Of a stretch of 15,118 nucleotides of DNA, positions 6,622 through 14,172 are shown piece by piece. How positions within the stretch are numbered: position 1 is the first letter of the stretch; each line of letters begins with the position of its first letter. The notes beneath the pieces were generated by a model, which did no database searches, was not told the origin of the DNA, and saw nothing but the letters and a program-made list of their open reading frames with translations. Made by a program: the position numbers and the translations under genes. The DNA is from an uncultured Selenomonadales bacterium (GTDB taxonomy: Bacteria; Bacillota; Negativicutes; Selenomonadales; Selenomonadaceae): assembly GCA_937910665.1 (NCBI GenBank), contig CALEPR010000162.1:1-15118 (forward strand). The letters run 5' to 3'.

Positions 6622-8030
6622 AAAATTTTTTAAAAATTTTTGTTTTGGCGATGATGATGACTTTTGCAAATCAAGAAAATATTTTTGCCGAACCAATTCC
6701 CCTGCGCGGAGTGATTGAAGGTTTTTATGGCGAACAGTGGACTTTTTCCGACCGCGAAGACTTAATGACTTTTTGCCGCGAAAATAAATTGAACGCATAC
6801 ATTTACGCACCGAAAGATGATTTATATCACCGCAGCAAATGGCGTGAACCTTATCCTGCAGAAAAAATTTCCGCGCTGAAAAATTTAGTCGCGACTGCGA
6901 AGGCCAACGGCGTGAGATTTATTTTTGCAGTTTCGCCGGGTCAAGATTTAAATTACAAAGGCAAAAAAGGCGACGCGGACTTTAATTCGATGATGCAGAA
7001 ATTTGAGGCGGTTTATCAAATTGGCGTTCGAGACTTTGCAATTTTTTTTGACGACTTGAAAGATGACAAAGGCAATCACCGCGAGGACGGAAAAATTCAG
7101 GCAGAATTTATTAACAAAGTTCAAAACGAACTCAGAAATAATCACAAAGACATTGGACAAATTTTTACTGTGCCGACAGAATATTTTTTGCAGGATATGC
7201 AAAAGCGTCCCGGAAAAATAAATTCTTACACCGAAGACTTCGCAAAAAATCTTGACAAAAAAATTGTCGTCCTCTTCACAGGCGACGGAGTTGTTTGCGA
7301 TGGAATTTCTGAAGAAACTTTAGCCGAAGTCAACAAAATTTTTAACAGGCAGGTCGGTATCTGGTGGAATTATCCTGTAAATGACTACGCTGTGACCGAC
7401 GGCGGAAATAAATCTGCAAAACTTGCGCTCGGGGCGATTGAAAAACTTCCTGCAGAAAATGTTCAAGCAATTTTTTTCAATCCCATGAACCAACCTTTAC
7501 TTTCAAGAATTGCGCTGGCGACAGGTGCGGACTACGCGAATAATCCTGCAAATTACAATCCAGAAACTTCTTGGAAAAAGGCGATAAAAAATCAATTCGG
7601 CGAACTTTCCTCCGCGATGAAAATTTTTGCCGAACATTCGCAACACATGGAAAATTCTTGGGCGAAAGTCGGTGCGGCGGACGGTCAAAATTTCAACACA
7701 CTGGCTTACTTAGTTTTATACAACTTCAAGGCAGGAAAAAATCTTGAAACTTCTGCGCTGGAAAAAGAAATTGATTCGATGGAAAATGCGGCAGAAATTT
7801 TACTTTCAAAGTTGCCGGAAAAAATTTTGTCGGAGTGCAAACCTCAACTTGAACAGTTCAAAAAAATTTCTCAAGCCGACAAATTAGCTGTGCAAAGTTT
7901 AAAAACAAAAAATCTCGACTCAAGATTAAAAACTTTGCGCGAGGAAATTAAATCAAAAGAATCAAGCGCAATTCTTTCCGAAAAATCTGCGCTGAAATTT
8001 CTCGATGATGTGATAAATTTATTAAAGTAA
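6618..8030 (+). CDS. Exported GH84 beta-N-acetylglucosaminidase
   Basis: The start is TTG at 6618-6620, eight bases after AGGAGG (6605-6610), and overlaps the preceding TGA in the sequence TTGA; an in-frame TTG at 6576 has no such site. Residues 1-24 are a signal peptide (MKNFLKIFVLAMMM then FANQENIFA, cut before EP). The GH84 barrel follows: LRGVIEGFYGEQWTFSDR at about 29-46, YIYAPKDDLYHRSKWREPYP at about 61-80, and FIFAVSPG. The catalytic pair Asp145-Asp146 sits in AIFFDDLKDD, as expected for substrate-assisted catalysis on N-acetyl sugars. WWNYPVND and NPMNQPLLSR are further family marks. At 470 residues it has the barrel and a helical C-terminal part, with none of the carbohydrate-binding or dockerin modules of larger homologues. 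It probably removes GlcNAc from host glycans or recycled wall sugars in the periplasm or outside. Last gene of the operon. Confidence 0.9.
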   Translation: MKNFLKIFVLAMMMTFANQENIFAEPIPLRGVIEGFYGEQWTFSDREDLMTFCRENKLNAYIYAPKDDLYHRSKWREPYPAEKISALKNLVATAKANGVRFIFAVSPGQDLNYKGKKGDADFNSMMQKFEAVYQIGVRDFAIFFDDLKDDKGNHREDGKIQAEFINKVQNELRNNHKDIGQIFTVPTEYFLQDMQKRPGKINSYTEDFAKNLDKKIVVLFTGDGVVCDGISEETLAEVNKIFNRQVGIWWNYPVNDYAVTDGGNKSAKLALGAIEKLPAENVQAIFFNPMNQPLLSRIALATGADYANNPANYNPETSWKKAIKNQFGELSSAMKIFAEHSQHMENSWAKVGAADGQNFNTLAYLVLYNFKAGKNLETSALEKEIDSMENAAEILLSKLPEKILSECKPQLEQFKKISQADKLAVQSLKTKNLDSRLKTLREEIKSKESSAILSEKSALKFLDDVINLLK

Positions 8031-8073
8031 AAAGTCGGCAAAACTTTTTCTGCATAAATTTCTGTAAATTACT

Positions 8074-8343
8074 TTGTGGGTCACGCCGGGAAATACTTTT
8101 CATATTGGCTTGCATTTCGCGAAAGGTAACTGGAAGGCAAATTTGGCAGGTACGATAGCTACCAATATGAGATATGATTTGTCGAATTTCAAATTTTTTG
8201 ATTTCAATACCAGCTATGATTTCAACGACAATGTAACTCTCTACTTCCTTGCAAACAACTTCACCAATGCAAAATATTCTTATCGAAATGGTTTCTTTGG
8301 TTCGGGAAAATTTTTCCAGATTGGTTTGAATTGCAAATTTTAA
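8074..8343 (+). pseudogene. TonB-dependent outer-membrane receptor, C-terminal remnant
   Basis: Only about 85-89 residues remain of a protein family normally of 600 or more. They hold the last beta-strands of the barrel: TPGNTFHIGLHFAKGNW, FKFFDFNTSYDFNDNVTLYF, the NNFTNAKYSYRNGFFG turn, and a final strand ending in Phe (IGLNCKF) as outer-membrane barrels do. An in-frame stop lies just upstream (8065 region), and the preceding 40 bases have the native A/T-run style, so the plug domain and most of the barrel are gone. No ribosome site fits the TTG at 8074. The codon choice is a little less extreme than in the GH84 gene. It is a degraded remnant, supporting a diderm host. Confidence 0.65.
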
Positions 8344-8350
8344 AAGCTGA

Positions 8351-8429
8351 AAATTTTTACCGAAATTGAAATAGAATAAAAATTAAATGCGTCTGCAACT
8401 CAAGGAGGAGGAGCGACGCAATTTTTAAT
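8351..8429 (+). terminator. Terminator-like hairpin within a dispersed repeat, copy 1
   Basis: TGCGTC (8388-8393) pairs with GACGCA (8415-8420), followed by ATTTTTAATTTT. It is preceded by TTACCGAAATTGAAAT, which recurs before the hairpin at 10061-10091. It closes the receptor remnant and lies just before the promoter of the TPR gene. Confidence 0.5.
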
Positions 8430-8430
8430 T

Positions 8431-8458
8431 TTGAATTATTGAGAAGAAGTGTTATAAT
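8431..8458 (+). promoter_or_regulatory. Promoter of the TPR gene
   Basis: TTGAAT (8431-8436), a 16-base spacer and a perfect TATAAT (8453-8458). The ribosome site GGAGG (8472-8476) and the ATG at 8486 follow at normal distance. Confidence 0.65.
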
Positions 8459-8485
8459 TACAAAAAATTTTGGAGGTTCGCCGAC

Positions 8486-9961
8486 ATGAAAGATTTTTCT
8501 AAAACCCTCATTAGATCTTTTTCAGTGGCTTTATTCTTTTTCTTTGTCGGATTGTCAACCATTCTTGCTGAACCGCAACTTATTGAGGCTGACGGTTATT
8601 ACATTATGGGTGATGGAGAAAAGCAGGAGGTTGCCAAGGAGCGCGCAAGGGATTATGCCAGACGCGCCGCCAGTGAAAAGGCCGGACTTTATGTCCAAAG
8701 TTTGGTTGAGGTTCAAAAAGGGCAACTTACCAAAGACGAGATAAAAACTATCTCGTCAAGCATTATGCAGGTTCAAGACTCCTCTGTAAAAGCTGAGATC
8801 GTCGACAACGGCGAAGCAATAAAATTTCATTGTCATCTTGTGGCTCTTGTAAATGCAGATAATCTTATCGAAAAAATTCAGAAAGATAACGAAGACAGAC
8901 AAAAATTTAATGAAATGGTTCAGCGACAAAAAGAACTTGAGGAAGAAAATGCAAAAATTGCTCAGGAACTTGCCAAACTCAAGGAACAGAAAAAAACTGC
9001 TACCGAGCCTGAGCAGAAAGAAAAAATTTATGTCGAAATTCAGCGTAATGAGGAAAAATTTACTGCTGTTCAGTTGAATGCTCAAGGTGTTGCCTTATAT
9101 AACAGAGATGATTATCAAAAAGCCATTGATGCCTTTAACAAGGCCATTGAAATAGATAAAAATTATGCTGCGCCTGTTAATGGACTTGGTTGGGTTTATC
9201 ATTCTCTGCGCGATTACGAAAAAGCAGCAGAATTTTTTAACCAAGCACTCAAGATCGATCCGAATTATTCTTCAGCTTGGAACGGCCTTGGTTGGATTGA
9301 AAATCAAAATAAACATTTCGACAAGGCGATTGAATACTGCACAAAGGCTGTTGAATTTGATCCGAATTATGCGGCACCTTGGAATAATCTCGGATTTGCC
9401 CACGATGAACTCGGTGATTTTAAAAAGGCTATCGAGTGTTATGAAAAAGCACTTGCGATTGATAATAAAGATGCAAATACTTGGAATAATATCGGAACTG
9501 CTTATGATGAACTTGGCAATTACGACAAAGCTGTCGAATACTGCACTAAGGCGACAGAAACTGCTCCGAACGATGCAAACGCTTGGAGTAATCTTGGCTA
9601 CGCTTACAGTCACAAAGGTAATTTCGATAAAGCTATTGAATGTTTCAACAAAGCTGTGCAGTTCAATCAAAAATTTGCAGTCGCATGGAATGGTTTAGGC
9701 TACGCATACAACTTCAAACAAAATTACAACAAGGCAGCGAGCAGTTGCAAAAAAGCTGTTGAAATTGATCCGAAGTATGCCAATGCTTGGAATGGACTCG
9801 GATACGCTTACGGCGGTTTAGGCAAAGTAAAAGAGTCACTGAACGCCTATAAAAAAGCTGTTGAACTTGCTCCTGATGTAGAAATGTACAGGAAAAATTT
9901 TGAACATGCACAGGAAAGAGCGTCAGGAAAAATTCAGGAGCTGTTCAAGGATAAAAAATAA
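8486..9961 (+). CDS. Exported TPR-repeat protein with an LPP20/FlgT-N-like N-terminal domain
   Basis: Residues 1-28 are a signal peptide with a long Phe-rich core, cut after ILA. Residues about 32-130 (EADGYYIMGDGE, then KERARDYARRAASEKAGLYV) resemble the N-terminal domain of the LPP20/FlgT type, in which a glycine-rich start is followed by an AR-A-A---A helix. Residues about 135-175 form a charged coiled coil. From about 190 to 475 there are about eight tetratricopeptide repeats of 34 residues, with repeated A-WNGLGYAY and KAVEIDP-type positions, giving a protein-binding solenoid. It is likely periplasmic or outer-membrane associated; no lipobox Cys is seen. Partner unknown. It stands alone with its own promoter and a terminator behind it, and faces the minus-strand P-loop gene. 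Codons are less A/T-run heavy than in neighbouring genes. Confidence 0.85.
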   Translation: MKDFSKTLIRSFSVALFFFFVGLSTILAEPQLIEADGYYIMGDGEKQEVAKERARDYARRAASEKAGLYVQSLVEVQKGQLTKDEIKTISSSIMQVQDSSVKAEIVDNGEAIKFHCHLVALVNADNLIEKIQKDNEDRQKFNEMVQRQKELEEENAKIAQELAKLKEQKKTATEPEQKEKIYVEIQRNEEKFTAVQLNAQGVALYNRDDYQKAIDAFNKAIEIDKNYAAPVNGLGWVYHSLRDYEKAAEFFNQALKIDPNYSSAWNGLGWIENQNKHFDKAIEYCTKAVEFDPNYAAPWNNLGFAHDELGDFKKAIECYEKALAIDNKDANTWNNIGTAYDELGNYDKAVEYCTKATETAPNDANAWSNLGYAYSHKGNFDKAIECFNKAVQFNQKFAVAWNGLGYAYNFKQNYNKAASSCKKAVEIDPKYANAWNGLGYAYGGLGKVKESLNAYKKAVELAPDVEMYRKNFEHAQERASGKIQELFKDKK

Positions 9962-10030
9962 TTTGTCATAAACTTCATGATAAAATTTTTTGCGTCGAAG
10001 TTCAACACAAGTTACATTGACTGCCGAAAA

Positions 10031-10098
10031 AATTTTACCGAAATTGAAATAAAAAAAATTTGCGTCGTTGACTCAAAAGAGGAGCGACGCATTTTTTA
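10031..10098. terminator. Bidirectional terminator, copy 2 of the dispersed repeat
   Basis: TGCGTCG (10061-10067) pairs with CGACGCA (10085-10091); an inner CTC-AAAA-GAG (10072-10081) extends the stem. It is followed by TTTTTT on the plus strand and by AAATTTTTTTT on the minus strand, so it can end both the TPR gene and the convergent P-loop/Asp23 gene. The bases before it (TTTTACCGAAATTGAAAT) match the copy at 8351. Confidence 0.75.
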
Positions 10099-10111
10099 TG
10101 AAAAAATTTTT

Positions 10112-10957
10112 TTAACTGAACTTATTGGAATCGACATACAGAGCGCGAACATTTATATTTATCGACTCGACAACCATTCCTGTGGTGTACTCGACAGCCT
10201 CGCGAACTTTTGCTTGAGTTTGCGCCACCAAAGTCGGAATGTGATTTCCATAATTTAAAACAACTTCGCAGGAAATTTTTAAACCTCTGTCCTCGTCACC
10301 TTTGAACAGGTGCTGAACCGTAACACGCTTTACATTTTTGACAAACTCTCGCGCCTTAACAATTTTTTCGACAATGGAACGCACAACCAAGTCATCAATA
10401 ATCAATTTTCCATAGTAACTGAAAACCGGGCGAACGATAGATTTTTCTCCCAACTTTCTCCGCCGAACTCTGGACTTTTTGAAAAGACTTTGCAGAGGAT
10501 CGACCAAGTAACCTGAAAAATGCGGCTTGAGTTCAATCGTCGGAACGGGAATTATATGCTTGCCTTCCTTCAGTCGATGAAATTGTGCAAGTGCCATCTC
10601 TGCCCGCGAGGCAATATCTTCAATTCGCACAATCAACTGAATTGAGGGCAACTTCAAAGTTTTTGCAATCTTATGAACCATATTTTCCGAAGTGCCAATG
10701 ATTAAAATTCTGCGCGGCTGAATTTTTTGAATCGCCTCGCGCACTTCTTCCGCATGACCGGGCAGAACAAAAATCGCGCGGCGAACTGCCATGATTTTAC
10801 TTTTTTCAGTCTTTGCAGATTCTCCGGCGACAATATGTCCGTCGCGAATCAAAATGCCGTCATCAATTATTGCGTCGGCTTTGTGTTCTTTGGCAACTTG
10901 CAGAGCGCGATGACTTTTGCCTGTGCCGCTCGGTCCAACTAATGCAATTACGTCCAC
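10112..10957 (-). CDS. P-loop NTPase fused to an Asp23/YloU-like domain
   Basis: The GTG start at 10955-10957 has AGGGGAG upstream. The N-terminus MDVIALVGPSGTGKS is a textbook Walker A motif (residues 8-15). The following part (to about 150) has alternating strands such as AIIDDGILI and RRILIIGTSENM, resembling a nucleoside-triphosphate-binding domain. Residues about 205-277 (KRVTVQHLFKGDEDRGLKI, then VVLNYGNHIPTLVAQTQ and VREAVEYTTGM) match the Asp23/Gls24/YloU family, found in Gram-positive envelope-stress and cell-wall associated proteins. The 281-residue fusion is unusual, though I believe related proteins occur in Negativicutes. The role is unknown; a nucleotide-controlled envelope scaffold is only a guess. 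It lies 65 bases downstream of recO, probably in the same transcript, and meets the TPR gene tail to tail. Confidence 0.75.
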   Translation of the reverse strand: MDVIALVGPSGTGKSHRALQVAKEHKADAIIDDGILIRDGHIVAGESAKTEKSKIMAVRRAIFVLPGHAEEVREAIQKIQPRRILIIGTSENMVHKIAKTLKLPSIQLIVRIEDIASRAEMALAQFHRLKEGKHIIPVPTIELKPHFSGYLVDPLQSLFKKSRVRRRKLGEKSIVRPVFSYYGKLIIDDLVVRSIVEKIVKAREFVKNVKRVTVQHLFKGDEDRGLKISCEVVLNYGNHIPTLVAQTQAKVREAVEYTTGMVVESININVRALYVDSNKFS

Positions 10958-11022
10958 TGAAAAAACTCCCCTCTGCCAAAAAAATTTACTACTTAATTCT
11001 GTCGCAAAAAAATTTTTCCTGC

Positions 11023-11652
11023 TTAACTGAATTGCCGCAAAAATTTTACTGCATTTAATTCTTTGCCGACAATCGACTGCACATAATTTATCAAAAATTT
11101 TTCAATCGCCGCAATTTGTTTCGGCTTGAAGGTCAATTTAGTTTCCTCACGCCAATCGAACTGCAACATTTTTTCAAAAGTCTGTCGCAAACCTTCAGGA
11201 TAATTTTCAACATTTTGAAAGCCGCTGTACTGCATAAATTGACAAATTCCAATCAGTGCGGCAATTTTTGGATTTCTTGTGTCGAGGACAGGCAAACTTT
11301 TTGCAAGCAGGTAAAAAATGTTCGGCTCGCAAATTCTCGGCAAAGTCATCTTGTTCACGGTTTCAAAAAAAATTGAAGTGTAAGTCAATCTGTCCAAGTC
11401 CGCAGTCAAATTTTTCCTGTAGTACAAAATATCAGCCTCGCGAATTGTGTCAACTTTCGTGCCGGGACTTATTTCGACTTTTATATGATTGAAAAGTTGC
11501 GTCGCTCCTGCCAGAGGACTTTTCACGCGGCGACAGCCATAAGCATTTACATCTAATTTTCCAAATTCTTTCGTGAACAATGTTACAACTCTGTTCGCAT
11601 CGCCGAAGTCCGTTGTCTGCAAAATAATTCCTTCAGCCTTGTAAGTGTCCAT
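11023..11652 (-). CDS. recO: RecO, recombination mediator
   Basis: RecO helps RecR load RecA on SSB-coated single-stranded DNA and anneals strands. The N-terminal OB fold is clear: MDTYKAEGIILQTTDFGDAN, VVTLFTKEFGKLDVNAYGCR and PLAGATQLFNHIKVEI. The helical C-terminal part follows (LDRLTYTSIFFETVNKM). At 209 residues it is shorter than the 240-250 typical of Firmicutes, and the Cys4 zinc-finger found in many of them between the C-terminal helices is absent: only an isolated Cys in GICQFMQYSG remains. The ATG follows the cobU stop codon with no gap, and GGAGAG within the end of cobU serves as its ribosome site, so the pair is translationally coupled. Confidence 0.9.
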   Translation of the reverse strand: MDTYKAEGIILQTTDFGDANRVVTLFTKEFGKLDVNAYGCRRVKSPLAGATQLFNHIKVEISPGTKVDTIREADILYYRKNLTADLDRLTYTSIFFETVNKMTLPRICEPNIFYLLAKSLPVLDTRNPKIAALIGICQFMQYSGFQNVENYPEGLRQTFEKMLQFDWREETKLTFKPKQIAAIEKFLINYVQSIVGKELNAVKFLRQFS

Positions 11653-12210
11653 TTAAATTTTCTCTCCAAACTTTTTTATGTCAATCGCGTAACCTGCCAC
11701 AGTCAGAAAAACTTTCTCCGCCTCCGCAGAAATTTTTTGATTGGCAAGCCCTGCAAGATCGCGAAAAATTCTTGCAAGTTTATTTTCAGGAACAATTCCG
11801 CAACCAACTTCGTTAGAAACAAAAATAATTTTCGCCGCAGAATTTTTTGCCGCGTCGAGAAGTTTTTGCATAAGTTCAGAAAAATTTTTGTAAATTTTTT
11901 CCTCGTCCGACAAATCCTCCGCGCAAAGAAAGTTGCTTAAATAAATTGTCACGCAGTCAAACAAAATTGCCGTAAAATTTTTTCCAACTTCAGAAATAGT
12001 TTTGTCGGCATCGAAAGGCGATTCAAAAGTTGTCCAAGAATTATTTCTCCGCGCCTGATGAATTTTTACGCGATACTCCATTTCAGAATCAAAAATTTGT
12101 GCGGTAGCAATATAAGCCGCTTTTCCTTCTCCAAGTTTCAGCGCAAGTTGTTCGGCAAATTTACTCTTGCCGCTCCGCGCCCCGCCTATCACAAAAAAAA
12201 TTTCTGCCAT
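11653..12210 (-). CDS. cobU: CobU, adenosylcobinamide kinase / cobinamide-phosphate guanylyltransferase
   Basis: CobU phosphorylates adenosylcobinamide and then transfers GMP to it, activating it for nucleotide-loop assembly of vitamin B12. At 185 residues it is full length. Walker A is IGGARSGKS at residues 8-16; FDCVTIYLSN carries the family Asp-Cys-x-Thr motif; VSNEVGCGIVPENKLAR followed by FRDLAGLANQ is highly characteristic. The ATG at 12208-12210 has GGAGG about 11 bases upstream (12222-12226). No other cobalamin genes are in the window, and its partner here is recO, so synthesis or salvage genes are elsewhere. No cobalamin riboswitch could be recognised in the short leader. Confidence 0.93.
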   Translation of the reverse strand: MAEIFFVIGGARSGKSKFAEQLALKLGEGKAAYIATAQIFDSEMEYRVKIHQARRNNSWTTFESPFDADKTISEVGKNFTAILFDCVTIYLSNFLCAEDLSDEEKIYKNFSELMQKLLDAAKNSAAKIIFVSNEVGCGIVPENKLARIFRDLAGLANQKISAEAEKVFLTVAGYAIDIKKFGEKI

Positions 12211-12243
12211 AAAAAAATTTCCTCCACCAATGATTTTAAAAAA

Positions 12244-12272
12244 ATTCTACAACGCAGAGAAAACTTTTTCAA
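12244..12272 (-). promoter_or_regulatory. Promoter for cobU-recO
   Basis: On the minus strand TTGAAA (12267-12272) and TAGAAT (12244-12249) are separated by exactly 17 bases. It lies between the terminator at 12286-12316 and the cobU ribosome site, as expected for the operon start. Confidence 0.6.
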
Positions 12273-12285
12273 TGCAAAAAAAGAG

Positions 12286-12316
12286 AAGTTGGAAAGCAAA
12301 AATCTCTTTCCAACTT
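12286..12316. terminator. Bidirectional rho-independent terminator between the chemotaxis gene and cobU
   Basis: AAGTTGGAAAG (12286-12296) and CTTTCCAACTT (12306-12316) are a perfect 11-base stem with a 9-base loop, followed by TTTTCT on one side and by TCTCTTTTTTT on the other strand. It ends the minus-strand chemotaxis transcript about 25 bases after its stop. Confidence 0.85.
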
Positions 12317-12339
12317 TTTCTATTTTCAAGTAAATTTTT

Positions 12340-14025
12340 TTAAATCGTGAACTTTGAAACTTCGCTGTGCATATCTGTTGCAAGTTCAGAAAGACTTTTG
12401 CTTGCCTCCGCAATTTCCTGGATTGTATCGGATTGTTTTGTCGCCGCCTCAGTGACAGAGTTTGAAATTTCTTCAGTCTTTGCGGTTATGCTGTGAACAT
12501 TTTCGACAGAATCTAAAATATCGTGACTGCTTGAATTGACTGCCTCAATATATTCGCGGCTGGAATGAACATTGACAGAAAGTTTTTCTGCCTGTTCCTC
12601 GATACCTTTAAACGCTTCGCCTGTTGCCAAAACAGATTCCATTCCTGCGCTAACGCCTTGTGCGCCTTGTTCTATCGACTCGACAGCCGAACTTGTATCT
12701 TCTTGAATTGAGTGAATAAGTTGAGCGATGTTACTTGCCGCCTCTCCGGATTGTTCAGCAAGTTTCCTAACTTCGTCCGCGACGACTGCAAAACCTCTGC
12801 CGTGTTCACCTGCTCTTGCCGCCTCAATCGCCGCATTAAGCGCAAGCAAATTTGTCTGTGCGGCGATGCTTGAAATTGTTCCGACAATCTCGCCGATTTC
12901 GTCCGAGCGTTTGCCGAGTTCTCCGACAATTTTCGCCGACATGCTAACCTGCCCCGTGACACTTTTCATGACTTTGATAGCGAAGTCAGATTTTTCTTTT
13001 CCGAGTGCCGCATTTGCTGCACTGTCCCTCGCAACTTCGTCCATAGCGTTTGCGCTTTCGTGGAGCGTATGCATTTTCTGTCGCATATCGTGAATAATTT
13101 CTTCCAAGTCATTAACCATGAAGGACAGGACAGCCGCATCTTCGCCCATAGCCGCTGTGTTCGCCGCCATGACTGAAATTGATTCAGAACCGTCATGAGT
13201 GACCGCTGTGAGCTCCTCAGAGGCTGCAGAAACGCGTTCTGAACTTTGCGCGACATTTTTTATTAAATTTTGAAGTTCCTTCCTCATGAAGTTCACTCCG
13301 TTGGCAAGGATACCGACTTCGTCCTGAGTTCTGATTTCCAGGTCCGGGATTTTTAAATCTCCACTGGAAATTTTTTGCATAGCGTCAACAACTTCGTCCA
13401 ACATTCCAATTGACTTGCCGACAAGAAAATTTGATGCGACAACGCAAATTGCAATTATTCCGACCATCGCGGCGATTGTAAAAAATAAAAATTTATTTAC
13501 CACGTCATCAATTTCATGAACGCTCACGCCGACAAAAATCATTCCGATTGTCGAGCCTGAAGAATCTTTCAGCGGACGATAAGCCGAATAATGTTGAACC
13601 CCCATAACATTTGCTTCACCGAGAAAATTTTCTCCGCGTTTCAAAACAGAATCGATAACAGCGTCAGATGCTTTCGTGCCGACGGAACGATTTCCACTTT
13701 CATCAGTGACATTTGTCGCAACTCGCGTGTCACCTTTGAAGAAAGTGACCTTACCGTTAGAAATTTGGCTGAGCGAATCGACAATATCATTTGCGTCGTT
13801 AATTTTTGTGTCGCCTTTGTAAAGAACATCATTTTTTAAATTCCAATCACCTTCGTAGCGATAATTTAAAATTTCCAGAAAAGAATTTGCTTCTGCGTCG
13901 GCTTTCATCTGCAACGCTTTTGCGAAACCGTTGACTGCCGCATTGTAACCAATGATTCCCATCAACATGCAAGCAAAAATTACAACGACATTGATGGCGA
14001 TAACTGCTTTAGTTTTTAGTCCCAT
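12340..14025 (-). CDS. Methyl-accepting chemotaxis protein with a single Cache sensor
   Basis: This is a membrane chemoreceptor that signals to CheA/CheW. I chose the ATG at 14023-14025, ten bases after AGGAGG (14037-14042); an in-frame TTG at 14055 lacks a site. Over 561 residues it has a first membrane span at about 7-28, an extracytoplasmic sensor at about 30-178, a second span at about 178-203, then HAMP (GDLKIPDLEIRTQDEVGILA) and the signalling domain. The sensor carries GKVTFFKGDTRVATNV, GEANVMGVQHYSAYRPL and GMIFVGVS, typical of the Cache_3/Cache_2 type that binds small carboxylates or similar ligands. The hairpin tip IAAQTNLLALNAAIEAARAGE with HGRGFAVVADEVRKLAEQS (about 387-424) is the conserved kinase-control region. 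It forms a single-gene transcript with a terminator at its end. Confidence 0.95.
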   Translation of the reverse strand: MGLKTKAVIAINVVVIFACMLMGIIGYNAAVNGFAKALQMKADAEANSFLEILNYRYEGDWNLKNDVLYKGDTKINDANDIVDSLSQISNGKVTFFKGDTRVATNVTDESGNRSVGTKASDAVIDSVLKRGENFLGEANVMGVQHYSAYRPLKDSSGSTIGMIFVGVSVHEIDDVVNKFLFFTIAAMVGIIAICVVASNFLVGKSIGMLDEVVDAMQKISSGDLKIPDLEIRTQDEVGILANGVNFMRKELQNLIKNVAQSSERVSAASEELTAVTHDGSESISVMAANTAAMGEDAAVLSFMVNDLEEIIHDMRQKMHTLHESANAMDEVARDSAANAALGKEKSDFAIKVMKSVTGQVSMSAKIVGELGKRSDEIGEIVGTISSIAAQTNLLALNAAIEAARAGEHGRGFAVVADEVRKLAEQSGEAASNIAQLIHSIQEDTSSAVESIEQGAQGVSAGMESVLATGEAFKGIEEQAEKLSVNVHSSREYIEAVNSSSHDILDSVENVHSITAKTEEISNSVTEAATKQSDTIQEIAEASKSLSELATDMHSEVSKFTI

Positions 14026-14068
14026 ACTTTTCTCAACCTCCTGCACAGTCTCCAAAAAATTTTTTTTT

Positions 14069-14077
14069 ATGATAGCA
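14069..14077 (-). promoter_or_regulatory. Possible extended -10 promoter for the chemotaxis gene
   Basis: On the minus strand it reads TGCTATCAT, a TG-extended -10 about 27 bases before the ribosome site. No good -35 is seen behind the T run, and no flagellar sigma-28 consensus could be made out. Confidence 0.35.
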
Positions 14078-14108
14078 CAGCAAAAAAAAAAGTGTTAGCA
14101 AAATTTTT

Positions 14109-14138
14109 TTGCAGTGAGTGTTTGTTTTGTGATAAAAT
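14109..14138 (+). promoter_or_regulatory. Possible promoter for the YdjM-like gene
   Basis: TTGCAG (14109-14114) and TAAAAT (14133-14138) with an 18-base spacer, about 35 bases before the ATG at 14173. It is divergent from the chemotaxis promoter. Confidence 0.4.
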
Positions 14139-14172
14139 TTCCGCAGAAGTTTTTGAGAGGAAATTTTTTGTA

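Noticed and set aside
8756..9085. Long minus-strand ORF rich in Phe and Leu opposite the TPR gene
   Set aside because: It mirrors the Lys/Glu-rich coiled coil read backwards, with no ribosome site or family resemblance.
9165..9698. 177-codon plus-strand ORF inside the TPR gene
   Set aside because: A frame shadow of the regular TPR repeats; its periodic Ile/Leu/Arg pattern follows the repeat and has no own start signal.
12211..12339. Cobalamin riboswitch before cobU
   Set aside because: The leader is short and taken up by a terminator and a standard promoter; no B12-box-like sequence was seen.
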